Shown in pieces: positions 31,942-38,764 of a stretch of 64,000 nucleotides of DNA. Under the pieces are notes generated by a model. It ran no database searches. It was not told the DNA's origin and worked only from the letters and a program-made list of their open reading frames with translations. Location: positions 57,545-121,544 of the forward strand of contig MSTD01000003.1 in assembly GCA_001942045.1 (NCBI GenBank), given 5' to 3'. Position numbers and translations under genes: made by a program. This stretch comes from Mycolicibacterium porcinum. GTDB taxonomy: Bacteria > Actinomycetota > Actinomycetes > Mycobacteriales > Mycobacteriaceae. Each line of letters begins with the position of its first letter. The first letter of the stretch is position 1.

Positions 31942-31969
31942 AACCTACGTAGCTACGCCGTAGCTACGT
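31942..31969. promoter_or_regulatory. 25-bp perfect palindrome, BlaI-like operator between DsbA and L,D-transpeptidase genes
   Basis: TACGTAGCTACG-C-CGTAGCTACGTA (31945-31969). The segment ACCTACGTAGC-6 bp-GTAGCT at 31942-31964 repeats the blaI upstream box. It sits in the divergent promoter of the DsbA-CcdA pair (minus) and the L,D-transpeptidase gene (plus). Confidence 0.8.
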
Positions 31970-32025
31970 ATTCCGTTCTAGCACACCGCGTCACCAGCGC
32001 GCGGGAACAGATGGGAGACCCCGGC

Positions 32026-32958
32026 ATGTCGGCGAGTTCACCCGACAAGCGGGCCGCGCCGATCGTGTCGGCGCTCGTCCTGATACTTCTGGCCACCGTC
32101 AGCGCGAGCTACTGGCGCTCCGGTGTCCCCTCGGTCCACCGCGCCGCCTACACATTGGCCACGTCGAGCGAGAAGGCGCAGGTCAGCTTCACCACAACGT
32201 CGGGCGCCGCCCTGGTCTACGGCGGGACATACGGCGTCGGCACTGTCATCGTGGCCAACTTCGACGGACCGGTCGCCGACCGCGCTGCCGCGGAGAGGCA
32301 ACTGTCAGTCAAGACCGATCCACCCGTCGACGGCTCCTGGTACTGGATGGACAACCAGCGCGCCCACTGGCGACCGCAGAGCTACTACCGCCCGGGCACC
32401 GAGGTGGTCGCGACCGCCGGCCAGGCCGGCGGTCGAGTTTCATTTCGCATCGGCGAATCCCACGTATCCATCGCCGACGACGCCACCAAGCAGATCCGCG
32501 TCTACCGCAACGACGAACTGGTTCGCACCATCCCGACCTCAATGGGCATGGGAGGATCCGAAACCGTTGCAGGTAAGACGATTTCGTTCTGGACCCAGCC
32601 CGGCGTCTACACCGTGATGGACAAGGCGGCCACCGTCGTCATGGACTCCTCCACCTACGGCCTTCCGGTCGATTCACGCCTGGGCTACAAGTTGACCGTC
32701 AGCAACGCGGTGCGGCTCACCAACAGCGGGATCTACGTCCATCAACTCGACAGCACGATCTGGGCGCAAGGCAAGACCAACACGTCGCACGGATGCCTGA
32801 ACGTCAACGCCGACAACGGGCGGTGGTTCTACGAATTCTCCCAACCCGGAGACGTCTTCGAAGTCCGCAACACCGGCGGCGAGCCACTGCCCATCTGGCA
32901 GAACGGCGACTGGACCGTCACGTGGGAAAAGTGGCTCGCAGGCAGCGCCCTGCGGTGA
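32026..32958 (+). CDS. L,D-transpeptidase (YkuD fold), membrane-anchored
   Basis: A 310-aa exported enzyme. An N-terminal anchor (IVSALVLILLATVSASYW) is followed by an Ig-like domain, then the catalytic domain with IYVHQ and SHGCLNVN, where Cys257 is the nucleophile. These enzymes make 3-3 peptidoglycan cross-links that resist most beta-lactams except carbapenems. GGGAGA precedes ATG 32026; ATG 32011 is the alternative. The divergent BlaI-like box links its expression to a BlaI repressor, which fits a cell-wall stress response. Confidence 0.88.
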   Translation: MSASSPDKRAAPIVSALVLILLATVSASYWRSGVPSVHRAAYTLATSSEKAQVSFTTTSGAALVYGGTYGVGTVIVANFDGPVADRAAAERQLSVKTDPPVDGSWYWMDNQRAHWRPQSYYRPGTEVVATAGQAGGRVSFRIGESHVSIADDATKQIRVYRNDELVRTIPTSMGMGGSETVAGKTISFWTQPGVYTVMDKAATVVMDSSTYGLPVDSRLGYKLTVSNAVRLTNSGIYVHQLDSTIWAQGKTNTSHGCLNVNADNGRWFYEFSQPGDVFEVRNTGGEPLPIWQNGDWTVTWEKWLAGSALR

Positions 32959-33074
32959 CCGCGGACGGTGCCCCTGCCCCCTCCACACCCGACCATTCCG
33001 CCTGTGACCTGCGCCACTGCTGATCTCACTGCCCGACCAGGGCGTTTTGTGAAATCGGCCAATCGTTACCATCG

Positions 33075-34595
33075 ATGCGCTACTCATCCGAGGGGCCAGC
33101 CCGCACGACCCACAGGACGCTTGATTTGAACTCGCCAGAACTCGCCCACTGGAATGCCCAAGAAGCACTCGCGGAGGCGATGATCCCGATCATCGGAACC
33201 CTGCACCGGGCCAAAGGTGTGACGGTCCTGCTGCACAGCCGGTCGCTGGTGAACAAGTCCGTCATCAGCATTCTGCGGACGCACCGTTTCGCGCGGCAGG
33301 TGGGCGGCGACGAACTCTCGGTCGAAGAGACCTTCCCGTTCCTGCAGGCGCTCGCCGACCTGGACCTGGGACCGTCGAAGATCGACCTCGGCCTGCTGGT
33401 CATGGCCTACCGGGCCAGCGACGGCAGCCTGTCCGTACCCGAGTTCACCGCACGGGCGCTCAGCGACGTGACCGGGGAAAACAAGATCGAGCCGCAGGGT
33501 CCGCGGGATGTCGTGCTCTACGGATTCGGCCGCATCGGCCGCCTCGTCGCGCGCCTGCTCATCGAGAAGGCCGGCTCCGGCAACGGCCTGAACCTGCGCG
33601 CCGTGGTGATCCGCAGCAACGGGGAAGGTGACCTGGCCAAGCGGGCGTCGTTGCTGCGCCGCGACTCGGTGCACGGCCAGTTCAACGGCTCGATCAAGGT
33701 CGACAACGAGAACAACTGCCTGATCGCCAACGGCAACGTCATCAAGTTCATCCACAGTGATGACCCGTCGACCGTCGATTACACGCAGTACGGCATCGAC
33801 AACGCGATCCTGATCGACAACACCGGCAAGTGGCGCGACCGCGACGGCCTGTCCAAGCACCTGCGACCCGGTATCGCGAAGGTGCTGCTGACCGCTCCCG
33901 GCAAGGGCGACGTGCCCAACATCGTGCACGGGGTCAACCACCGCACCCTCGATCTCGAGCAGCAGATCTTCTCGTGCGCGTCCTGCACCACCAACGCGAT
34001 CGTTCCGCCGCTCAAGGCGATGGACGACGAGTACGGCATCGCGCGTTGCCACGTCGAGACCGTGCACTCGTTCACCAACGACCAGAACCTGCTGGACAAC
34101 TACCACAAGGCCGACCGCCGCGGTCGTTCCGCGCCGTTCAACCTGGTGCTCACCGAAACCGGTGCCGCATCGGCCGTCGCGAAGGCGATGCCCGATCTGA
34201 AGGCCAAGATCAGCGGCAGCTCGATTCGCGTCCCCACGCCGGACGTGTCGGTGGCGATCCTGAACATGCAGCTGCACCGCCCGACCACCAAGGAAGAGGC
34301 ACTGGAGTATCTGCGCCAGGCCTCGCTGTCCGGACCGTTGAGCCGCAACCTCGACTACACCGCGGCCACCGACGCCGTCTCGAGCGATTTCATCGGCTCC
34401 CGTGCGGCCAGCATCATCGACGCCAACGCGACGATCGTCGACGAGGACAACGTCATCCTCTACGTCTGGTACGACAACGAATTCGGCTACTCATCCCAGG
34501 TGGTGCGGACGGTGCAATACCTGTCGGGCATCGAGTACCCGACGTACCCGCAGATGGGCGCGGAAGCGGATCAGCCGAGTTTGGTCACGCCGTAG
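33075..34595 (+). CDS. Glyceraldehyde-3-phosphate dehydrogenase with N-terminal extension
   Basis: A 506-aa protein. Residues 1-145 are a helical extension with no known motif (ELAHWNAQEALAEAMIPIIG, VNKSVISILRTHRF). Then comes a normal GAPDH: YGFGRIGRL (NAD), SCASCTTNA with catalytic Cys304, HSFTNDQNLLDNYHKADRRGR and VWYDNEFGYSSQVVR. Length is about 160 residues above the standard enzyme; this long class occurs in several bacteria beside the ordinary gap gene and may serve gluconeogenesis. ATG 33075 or TTG 33120 may start it. It is followed by a strong hairpin terminator. Confidence 0.9.
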   Translation: MRYSSEGPARTTHRTLDLNSPELAHWNAQEALAEAMIPIIGTLHRAKGVTVLLHSRSLVNKSVISILRTHRFARQVGGDELSVEETFPFLQALADLDLGPSKIDLGLLVMAYRASDGSLSVPEFTARALSDVTGENKIEPQGPRDVVLYGFGRIGRLVARLLIEKAGSGNGLNLRAVVIRSNGEGDLAKRASLLRRDSVHGQFNGSIKVDNENNCLIANGNVIKFIHSDDPSTVDYTQYGIDNAILIDNTGKWRDRDGLSKHLRPGIAKVLLTAPGKGDVPNIVHGVNHRTLDLEQQIFSCASCTTNAIVPPLKAMDDEYGIARCHVETVHSFTNDQNLLDNYHKADRRGRSAPFNLVLTETGAASAVAKAMPDLKAKISGSSIRVPTPDVSVAILNMQLHRPTTKEEALEYLRQASLSGPLSRNLDYTAATDAVSSDFIGSRAASIIDANATIVDEDNVILYVWYDNEFGYSSQVVRTVQYLSGIEYPTYPQMGAEADQPSLVTP

Positions 34596-34675
34596 TCGGC
34601 GACGATATCTGGCATCCCTCACACGGTAACCGTGCTGTCTGGACCCGACGTCGGCGCAAGCGGTGGTCCGACCCC

Positions 34676-34704
34676 GGCATCGGGCGGGATATCCGCCCGA
34701 TGCC
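34676..34704. terminator. Hairpin terminator after GAPDH
   Basis: GGCATCGGGCGG and its complement form a 12-bp stem around GATAT. No U-tract follows, as is common for mycobacterial hairpins. It lies 80 bp after the GAPDH stop and may also stop leftward transcription from the small membrane ORF. Confidence 0.6.
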
Positions 34705-34824
34705 CTGAAGTCCGGATAGGAATCGAGAAGTAACTCCGCGATCGCTTCTATCGATGCGGCGAGAAACCCGGAACGCGTTCTGTGAGTGGGCCGCGGCCAG
34801 TTACAGACCAGACTCGTCTGTAGA

Positions 34825-34962
34825 TCAACGCCAAGCGCTCAAGAGCTTAAGAGGGGCGGCCGCGATAAGGACCGCGAGGAGAGCCGAGAGTGCCAGACCT
34901 AAGAACGCTGCCGTCATCGCTATGTACATGGCAGTTGCCAGCCGCTCGAAAACACCACTCAT
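34825..34962 (-). CDS. Small single-pass membrane protein, 45 aa
   Basis: Translation gives MSGVFERLATAMYIAMTAAF followed by LGLALSALLAVLIAAAPLK and LLSAWR. One hydrophobic helix of about 25 residues lies between short charged ends. AGAGG sits upstream of the ATG. It precedes a hairpin on its downstream side. No family is recognised; small membrane proteins of this type are often missed by annotation. Confidence 0.5.
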   Translation of the reverse strand: MSGVFERLATAMYIAMTAAFLGLALSALLAVLIAAAPLKLLSAWR

Positions 34963-35210
34963 GAAGCAACCTCTACAGACGAACTGAGACTCTTGCGGTG
35001 CGGTCCCTTGATCGGGTCATCGCGCACAAGCAGACTCTAGGCCGCTCCCCGGTCGGGCCAGGGTTACGCACTGTAATGAATCCGGTGAAATTGTTGACAC
35101 TCTGCAGCATGTCGCATGGAGGTATCAACCAACACTCTGGGACCGTGACCGGCGCACCCCCACGTCCTAGAGAGCTAAGGCACTGGGCGCCTGGTTGAGG
35201 TCGACCTGCG
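34963..35210. other. 248-bp spacer between the small ORF and the tRNA array
   Basis: No gene is supported. A TTGACA hexamer occurs near 35093, and the minus-strand open frames here run into tRNA sequence and are not protein-like. Confidence 0.5.
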
Positions 35211-35284
35211 CACCCGCGGCTGGACTCGAACCAGCAACCTCCTGCTTCGTAAACAGGCGCTCTCTCCATTTGAGCTACGCGGGC
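35211..35284 (-). tRNA. tRNA-Arg(ACG)
   Basis: 74 nt. Acceptor GCCCGCG/CGCGGGT (G-U first pair), D-stem GCTC/GAGC, anticodon stem CCTGT/GCAGG with loop TTACGAA, T-loop TTCGAGT, discriminator G. Last tRNA of the array in transcription order; CCA is not encoded. Confidence 0.9.
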
Positions 35285-35295
35285 ATCCTGTGTCG

Positions 35296-35369
35296 TGCCC
35301 CTGGACGGACTCGAACCGCCAACCTTCGCCGTCGGAGGACGACGCTCTCTCCGATTGAGCTACAGGGGC
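35296..35369 (-). tRNA. tRNA-Arg(CCG)
   Basis: 74 nt. Acceptor GCCCCTG/CAGGGGC, anticodon stem TCGTC/GGCGA with loop CTCCGAC, T-loop TTCGAGT, discriminator A. Only 11 bp separate it from tRNA-Arg(ACG), so both are processed from one transcript. Confidence 0.9.
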
Positions 35370-35408
35370 ATGGACACGGGCGGGGTGGAGGGGCTCCCGG
35401 AACTGCGG

Positions 35409-35479
35409 TAGTCCGTAGGCGAGTCGAACTCCTGCTGGCTGGTTGAGAACCAGATGTGCTGCCATTACACCAACGGACC
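35409..35479 (-). tRNA. tRNA-Glu(CTC), slightly degenerate
   Basis: 71 nt. Acceptor GGTCCGT/ACGGACT (first pair G-U), anticodon loop TTCTCAA, T-loop TTCGACT. The first anticodon pair is T-C and the T-stem AGGAG/CGCCT has one A-G mismatch, which suggests decay or an unusual phage-type tRNA. Confidence 0.75.
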
Positions 35480-35483
35480 CGCG

Positions 35484-35557
35484 CTGCCCGCCCAGGATTC
35501 GAACCTGGAACCTTCTGGTTCAGAACCAGATGCAGCTACCAATTGTGCTAGCGGGCA
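35484..35557 (-). tRNA. tRNA-Gln(CTG)
   Basis: 74 nt. Acceptor TGCCCGC/GCGGGCA, anticodon stem TCTGG/CCAGA with loop TTCTGAA, T-stem CCAGG/CCTGG perfect, discriminator G. Four bases separate it from tRNA-Glu. Confidence 0.9.
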
Positions 35558-35567
35558 ATAGAAATGG

Positions 35568-35649
35568 TCTGCGCGGAGGGGTTCGAACCCCCTGAGCCGA
35601 AGCAGCTGGTTTACAGCCAGCCGTGACACGCCATCGTCACCGCGCGCAG
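35568..35649 (-). tRNA. tRNA-Tyr(GTA)
   Basis: 82 nt. Acceptor CTGCGCG/CGCGCAG perfect, D-stem GTGA/TCAC, anticodon stem GCTGG/CCAGC with loop CTGTAAA, a short extra arm (TGCTTCGGCTCA) and T-loop TTCGAAC. The C1-G72 start is unusual for a bacterial tRNA-Tyr, which mostly begins G1-C72. Confidence 0.8.
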
Positions 35650-35717
35650 GTGAGCGGGCGGGGCGGGCGAGCCTCCACTCATCGCGTCGTCCGCCCCGCC
35701 AGGTGAGGCACCGTCGG

Positions 35718-36212
35718 TCAGGCCATCGCCGGCACGCGGTAGCGATCCCGCTCGCGCGGCTCGTATGGCTCCCAGAACAACCGCATCCCGGCCTCCTCGG
35801 GCGTGCGATTCCCCTTGCGCCCGTTGCACGGTGCGCACGCAGCGACGAGATTCAGCCAGGTGTTCTGACCACCGCGCGACTCGGGCACGACGTGGTCCAG
35901 CGTGTCGCCGTATCCGCCGCAGTAGGCGCAGGTGTAGCCGTCACGTTCCAGCACTCGGGCACGTGCTGCCCGATGTCCGGGCCGGTACGGCACGTGGATG
36001 TACTCCCGTAGTGCCACCGACACCGGCAGCTCGATGACCGTCGACGGGCTGTGTATGTGCACGGCCGGGCTGTGGCGCTCGATCACGTAGACCGAACCAC
36101 GCAGCAGCAGCCGTACCGCCTCCTGCCAGGTCACGCGGCTGAGCACGCGGTAGTCGGCGTTGTATACCGTCACGGACTGCTGACGGTTTGTGTGGCGACG
36201 AATATGCGTCAT
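35718..36212 (-). CDS. HNH endonuclease within the tRNA array
   Basis: A 164-aa protein. The N-terminal half is beta-rich (SVTVYNADYRVLSRVTWQEA). The C-terminal HNH domain has CAYCGGYGDTLDHVVPESRGG, then NLVAACAPCNGRKGNRTPEE: two CxxC zinc pairs flanking the DH catalytic pair. AAAGGAGG precedes ATG 36212, so it is translated in its own right. HNH genes inside tRNA arrays are reported for mycobacterial and phage tRNA arrays; the enzyme could nick DNA for mobility or defend the array. It is co-directional with all nine tRNAs. Confidence 0.88.
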   Translation of the reverse strand: MTHIRRHTNRQQSVTVYNADYRVLSRVTWQEAVRLLLRGSVYVIERHSPAVHIHSPSTVIELPVSVALREYIHVPYRPGHRAARARVLERDGYTCAYCGGYGDTLDHVVPESRGGQNTWLNLVAACAPCNGRKGNRTPEEAGMRLFWEPYEPRERDRYRVPAMA

Positions 36213-36242
36213 GACCGCGTGCCTCCTTTCTGTTCTGTTTGG

Positions 36243-36315
36243 CGCGGACGGAGGGACTCGAACCCCCAACCTGCGGTTTTGGAGACCGCCACTCTTCCGG
36301 TTGAGCTACATCCGC
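36243..36315 (-). tRNA. tRNA-Trp(CCA)
   Basis: 73 nt. Acceptor GCGGATG/CGTCCGC, anticodon stem GCGGT/ACCGC with loop CTCCAAA, T-loop TTCGAGT, discriminator G. It lies 31 bp upstream of the HNH start. Confidence 0.9.
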
Positions 36316-36327
36316 ATGTTTGATTTG

Positions 36328-36400
36328 AACCGCTGACGGGACTCGAACCCGTTCCGCCAGTTTGGAAGACTGACGTGCAAACCTGTTACACCTCAGCGGC
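36328..36400 (-). tRNA. tRNA-Gly(TCC)
   Basis: 73 nt. Acceptor GCCGCTG/CAGCGGT, D-stem GTGT/GCAC, anticodon loop CTTCCAA, T-stem ACGGG/CCCGT perfect, discriminator U. Confidence 0.88.
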
Positions 36401-36412
36401 ATGAAATATTGG

Positions 36413-36484
36413 TGCGCCGTGAGGGTTTCGATCCCCCGTCCCCAGATTAAGAGTCTGGTGCTATCCCAACTCAGCTAACGGCGC
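36413..36484 (-). tRNA. tRNA-Lys(CTT), T-loop variant
   Basis: 72 nt. Acceptor GCGCCGT/ACGGCGC perfect, anticodon loop CTCTTAA. The T-loop reads ATCGAAA, so the near-universal T54 is A, which would remove the T54-A58 reverse Hoogsteen pair. Confidence 0.85.
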
Positions 36485-36502
36485 GCGCCGGTACATCAAT
36501 AG

Positions 36503-36588
36503 TGCGCTCGGCAGGAATCGAACCTGCATGCCCGTGTAGGGCACCCGGGTCTGAGCCGGGGCGCGTCTTCCAGTTCCGCCACGAGCGC
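36503..36588 (-). tRNA. tRNA-Leu(CAG)
   Basis: 86 nt class II tRNA. Acceptor GCGCTCG/CGAGCGC, anticodon stem CCCGG/CCGGG with loop CTCAGAC, long variable arm TGCCCTACACGGGCA, T-loop TTCGATT. First tRNA of the array. Confidence 0.92.
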
Positions 36589-36742
36589 GGATGCCACATT
36601 GTGTAGTTTTCAAAGGTCCAGCCTGACAATAGATTTCGCCCGTCACACCGTTTGACACACGTTCATCCGTGTGCGTTTCCGACAACAGCATGCGCTGTCG
36701 AACTCGCGATTGTCGAGCATATTTTTTTCGTAATCCGTTACA

Positions 36743-36760
36743 CACCAATGCATTTTGGTG
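36743..36760. repeat. Inverted repeat CACCAA-6-TTGGTG
   Basis: A perfect 6-bp inverted repeat around TGCATT, in the AT-rich leader upstream of the tRNA array. It may be a hairpin or a protein site. Confidence 0.6.
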
Positions 36761-36770
36761 CGCCGAACTA

Positions 36771-36794
36771 CAGGAACGTCAGGCGACGTTCCTG
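36771..36794. repeat. 10-bp stem hairpin CAGGAACGTC/GACGTTCCTG
   Basis: Perfect 10-bp arms with loop AGGC, no U-tract on either side. It lies 11 bp from the previous inverted repeat. Confidence 0.7.
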
Positions 36795-37105
36795 CCAGCG
36801 ACAACGGCGAAGTTGAGAGATTTGTGTGATTGTTCTTCGGGCCCAAGCTTCCGGCCGGGACGCACACCCATTGATCGGGTGGAAGTTTGCAGACGTGTTG
36901 ACCGGAAGCACCTGGGCCGCCACGAGCCATAGCCTTCGACCGACTGCCGGGTACGGCCTTTGGCGCCAACGGTGCCCGCGTACGACAAACTCGCCGTGGA
37001 TGCGTCGCGCATCCCGACGAGTAGCACGTAGCCGTCGCAGAACATGGTCACGGCGCCACGGTAACACCGCATTGCGACAGGTCCGAGCGATTTTTCCGCG
37101 GGAAG

Positions 37106-37411
37106 ACCACCGGAATACCAACATTATTCGTACGGAAGGCCACCAAGACCTACGGCACCTGCAGGCTGGCCGAAGGCGCCGACATCACCGGAAGCACGAT
37201 CACTCTCGTAGAAGACGTGATCACCACCGGCGGCGCCGTTCGGGACGCAGCCGAGGCCCTCCGTCGCGAGCACGGCAGTGTCTCGACCGTGATCTGCGCG
37301 ATCAATCGAAGCGCTGATCCCACCACCGTGCTACGCGACGTCGCGCTTTCCGTTCGTGCCGTCTTGACGAAAGCCGACCTCGATACCGCCCGACCGAGCG
37401 CGAACGATTAA
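37106..37411 (+). pseudogene. pyrE: Orotate phosphoribosyltransferase fragment, C-terminal half only
   Basis: The frame reads TTGIPTLFVRKATKTYGTCR, then LAEGADITGSTITLVEDVIT and TGGAVRDAAEALRREHG, ending AVLTKADLDTARPSAND. The PRPP-binding motif LVEDVITTGGAV is intact, but the N-terminal half of the enzyme (about 90 residues) is absent: upstream codons are open but unrelated, with no start or ribosome binding site. It is therefore a truncated remnant, not a working pyrimidine gene. It lies in the accessory stretch beside the tRNA array. Confidence 0.8.
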
Positions 37412-37459
37412 CTCGATGTCAACCCCGAACCGTCACGACGGCGAGGGAGCTTCTCGTCG

Positions 37460-37981
37460 TCAGCCCGGTCGGCCAGTCCCCTCAGGCGGTAGCGCGGCGG
37501 CAAAGAAGTCGTGACACGCCTCCACCGCAGGCTTCAATTCTGGAATGCTGCTGGCACTCACGTCGCCGCGCATCTTGGAGGTGTCGATGAGCGGGTCACG
37601 GGCAGAAGCCGGGTCGGGGAAGTCCGGCACGCCGTGGTCGCGCACGCATTGCGCGAACTTGAGTGCCGCGGACTGCTGCGCCGGCGTGCGCCCATCAGTT
37701 GACCAGCCTGCGGGTTGCAGGCTCGCACATGCACTGACTGCGTTCTGCCACGTGGCCTTCGATACGGAGATTCCTCCGTAGTGGATTTGGCCTTCTGCGT
37801 TCGGGTTGGGGAAGTCCGCGACACCGTTGGCCCGCATGCACTCGGAGTACGTCGTCGCCTGTTCCTGACCGGCAGGGTCGGCGACAGCCTGGGCGGCGAG
37901 GGCCAAACCAGCCGAGCCGATCAAGGTGGCGAGGGCAAGGGTGACGAGCGGACGTCGGGTGTGTGCTGAGTTGTTTGTCAT
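37460..37981 (-). CDS. Exported protein with duplicated Cys motif
   Basis: A 173-aa protein. Signal peptide LVTLALATLIGSAGLALAAQ (cleavage near AVA-DP). The mature part has two related segments: YSECMRANGVADFPNPN and FAQCVRDHGVPDFPDPA, with further Cys in SACASLQ and EACHDFF, giving four Cys likely paired as disulfides. This C-M/V-R-x-x-G-V-x-x-F-P pattern is common in actinobacterial exported proteins next to two-component systems and transporters. It is divergent from the response regulator gene, 87 bp away, and may be its target or sensor partner. Function is unknown. Confidence 0.8.
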   Translation of the reverse strand: MTNNSAHTRRPLVTLALATLIGSAGLALAAQAVADPAGQEQATTYSECMRANGVADFPNPNAEGQIHYGGISVSKATWQNAVSACASLQPAGWSTDGRTPAQQSAALKFAQCVRDHGVPDFPDPASARDPLIDTSKMRGDVSASSIPELKPAVEACHDFFAAALPPEGTGRPG

Positions 37982-38068
37982 ATCGCTAGTCAAGGTCCGG
38001 TGGCGTTGCGGGCGCGTATGCGATTTTCGATATGCCGACGATATGCGCGGGCTCGTAGCGTGGAGAGC

Positions 38069-38764
38069 ATGCGTGTGCTGGTCGTCGAAGACGAGCCCTA
38101 CATGGCAACGGCGATCCGTGACGGTTTGCGCCTGGAGGCGATCGCCGCCGACATCGCGGGCGACGGGAACGTCGCGCTGGAGTTGTTGAGCATCAACGCA
38201 TACGACATCGCCGTCCTCGACCGCGACATCCCCGGCCCCTCTGGCGACGAGATCGCCCGACGCATCGTTGCCTCGGGCAGCGGCACGCCGATCCTGATGT
38301 TGACTGCCGCGGACCGGCTCGATGACTTGGCCTCGGGATTCGAACTCGGTGCCGACGACTATCTGACCAAGCCGTTCGAGCTGCGCGAGCTCGTGCTGCG
38401 GCTGCGAGCGCTGGATCGCAGGCGTGCCCAGAGCAGGCCGCCGGTGCGGGAGATCGCGGACCTGCGGCTGGATCCGTTCCGCCGTGAGGTCTACCGCGAC
38501 GGCCGCTACGTCGCCCTCACCCGGAAACAGTTCGCGGTGCTCGAAGTTCTCGTCGCCGCCGAAGGTGGCGTCGTCAGCGCCGAAGAACTCTTGGAGCGGG
38601 CGTGGGATGAGAACGCCGATCCGTTCACCAATGCCGTGCGCATCACGGTTTCCGCGCTGCGCAAACGGCTGGGCGAACCGTGGATCATCGCAACAGTGCC
38701 AGGGGTCGGCTACCGCATCGAGGCGGGCGCCGGTTCCAGACGTGAGGAACGAAACCGTGGATAG
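38069..38764 (+). CDS. OmpR/PhoB family response regulator
   Basis: A 231-aa regulator. The receiver domain starts MRVLVVEDEP with phospho-acceptor Asp51 in AVLDRDIPG and Lys in YLTKPF. The C-terminal winged helix (about 130-225) includes LTRKQFAVLEVLVAAEGGVVSAE and RITVSALRKRLG. GGAG precedes ATG 38069; the open frame to 38000 is rejected. The kinase gene overlaps its end by 8 bp. It is divergent from the exported Cys-repeat protein. Confidence 0.9.
   Translation: MRVLVVEDEPYMATAIRDGLRLEAIAADIAGDGNVALELLSINAYDIAVLDRDIPGPSGDEIARRIVASGSGTPILMLTAADRLDDLASGFELGADDYLTKPFELRELVLRLRALDRRRAQSRPPVREIADLRLDPFRREVYRDGRYVALTRKQFAVLEVLVAAEGGVVSAEELLERAWDENADPFTNAVRITVSALRKRLGEPWIIATVPGVGYRIEAGAGSRREERNRG

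Larger units (their letters stand above)
36589..37105. other. 517-bp non-coding leader region of the tRNA array
   Basis: No protein gene is supported. Next to tRNA-Leu the minus strand reads TTTGAAAACTACACAATG (36597-36614), similar to the TTTGAGAACTCAATAGTG element of mycobacterial rRNA leaders. Further upstream are a T-rich run (36721-36728), inverted repeats at 36743-36760 and 36771-36794, and AT-rich sequence that may contain the array promoter. Confidence 0.55.

Noticed and set aside
33084..34277. 397-aa minus-strand open frame
   Set aside because: Exactly antisense to GAPDH; His/Val/Gln-rich shadow composition.
36589..37105. GOLLD-type large structured RNA
   Set aside because: Such RNAs can accompany tRNA arrays, but the region is short and shows only small hairpins.
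36643..37124. Minus-strand open frames upstream of the tRNA array
   Set aside because: No ribosome binding site, no recognisable domain, and they cross inverted repeats; treated as non-coding.
36826..37317. 163-aa plus-strand open frame in the tRNA leader region
   Set aside because: Arg/His-rich shadow sequence; the last part overlaps the pyrE remnant in another frame.
34825..37411. Prophage or integrative element
   Set aside because: No integrase, portal, terminase, transposase or clear att repeat is visible; only tRNAs, HNH and a gene remnant.
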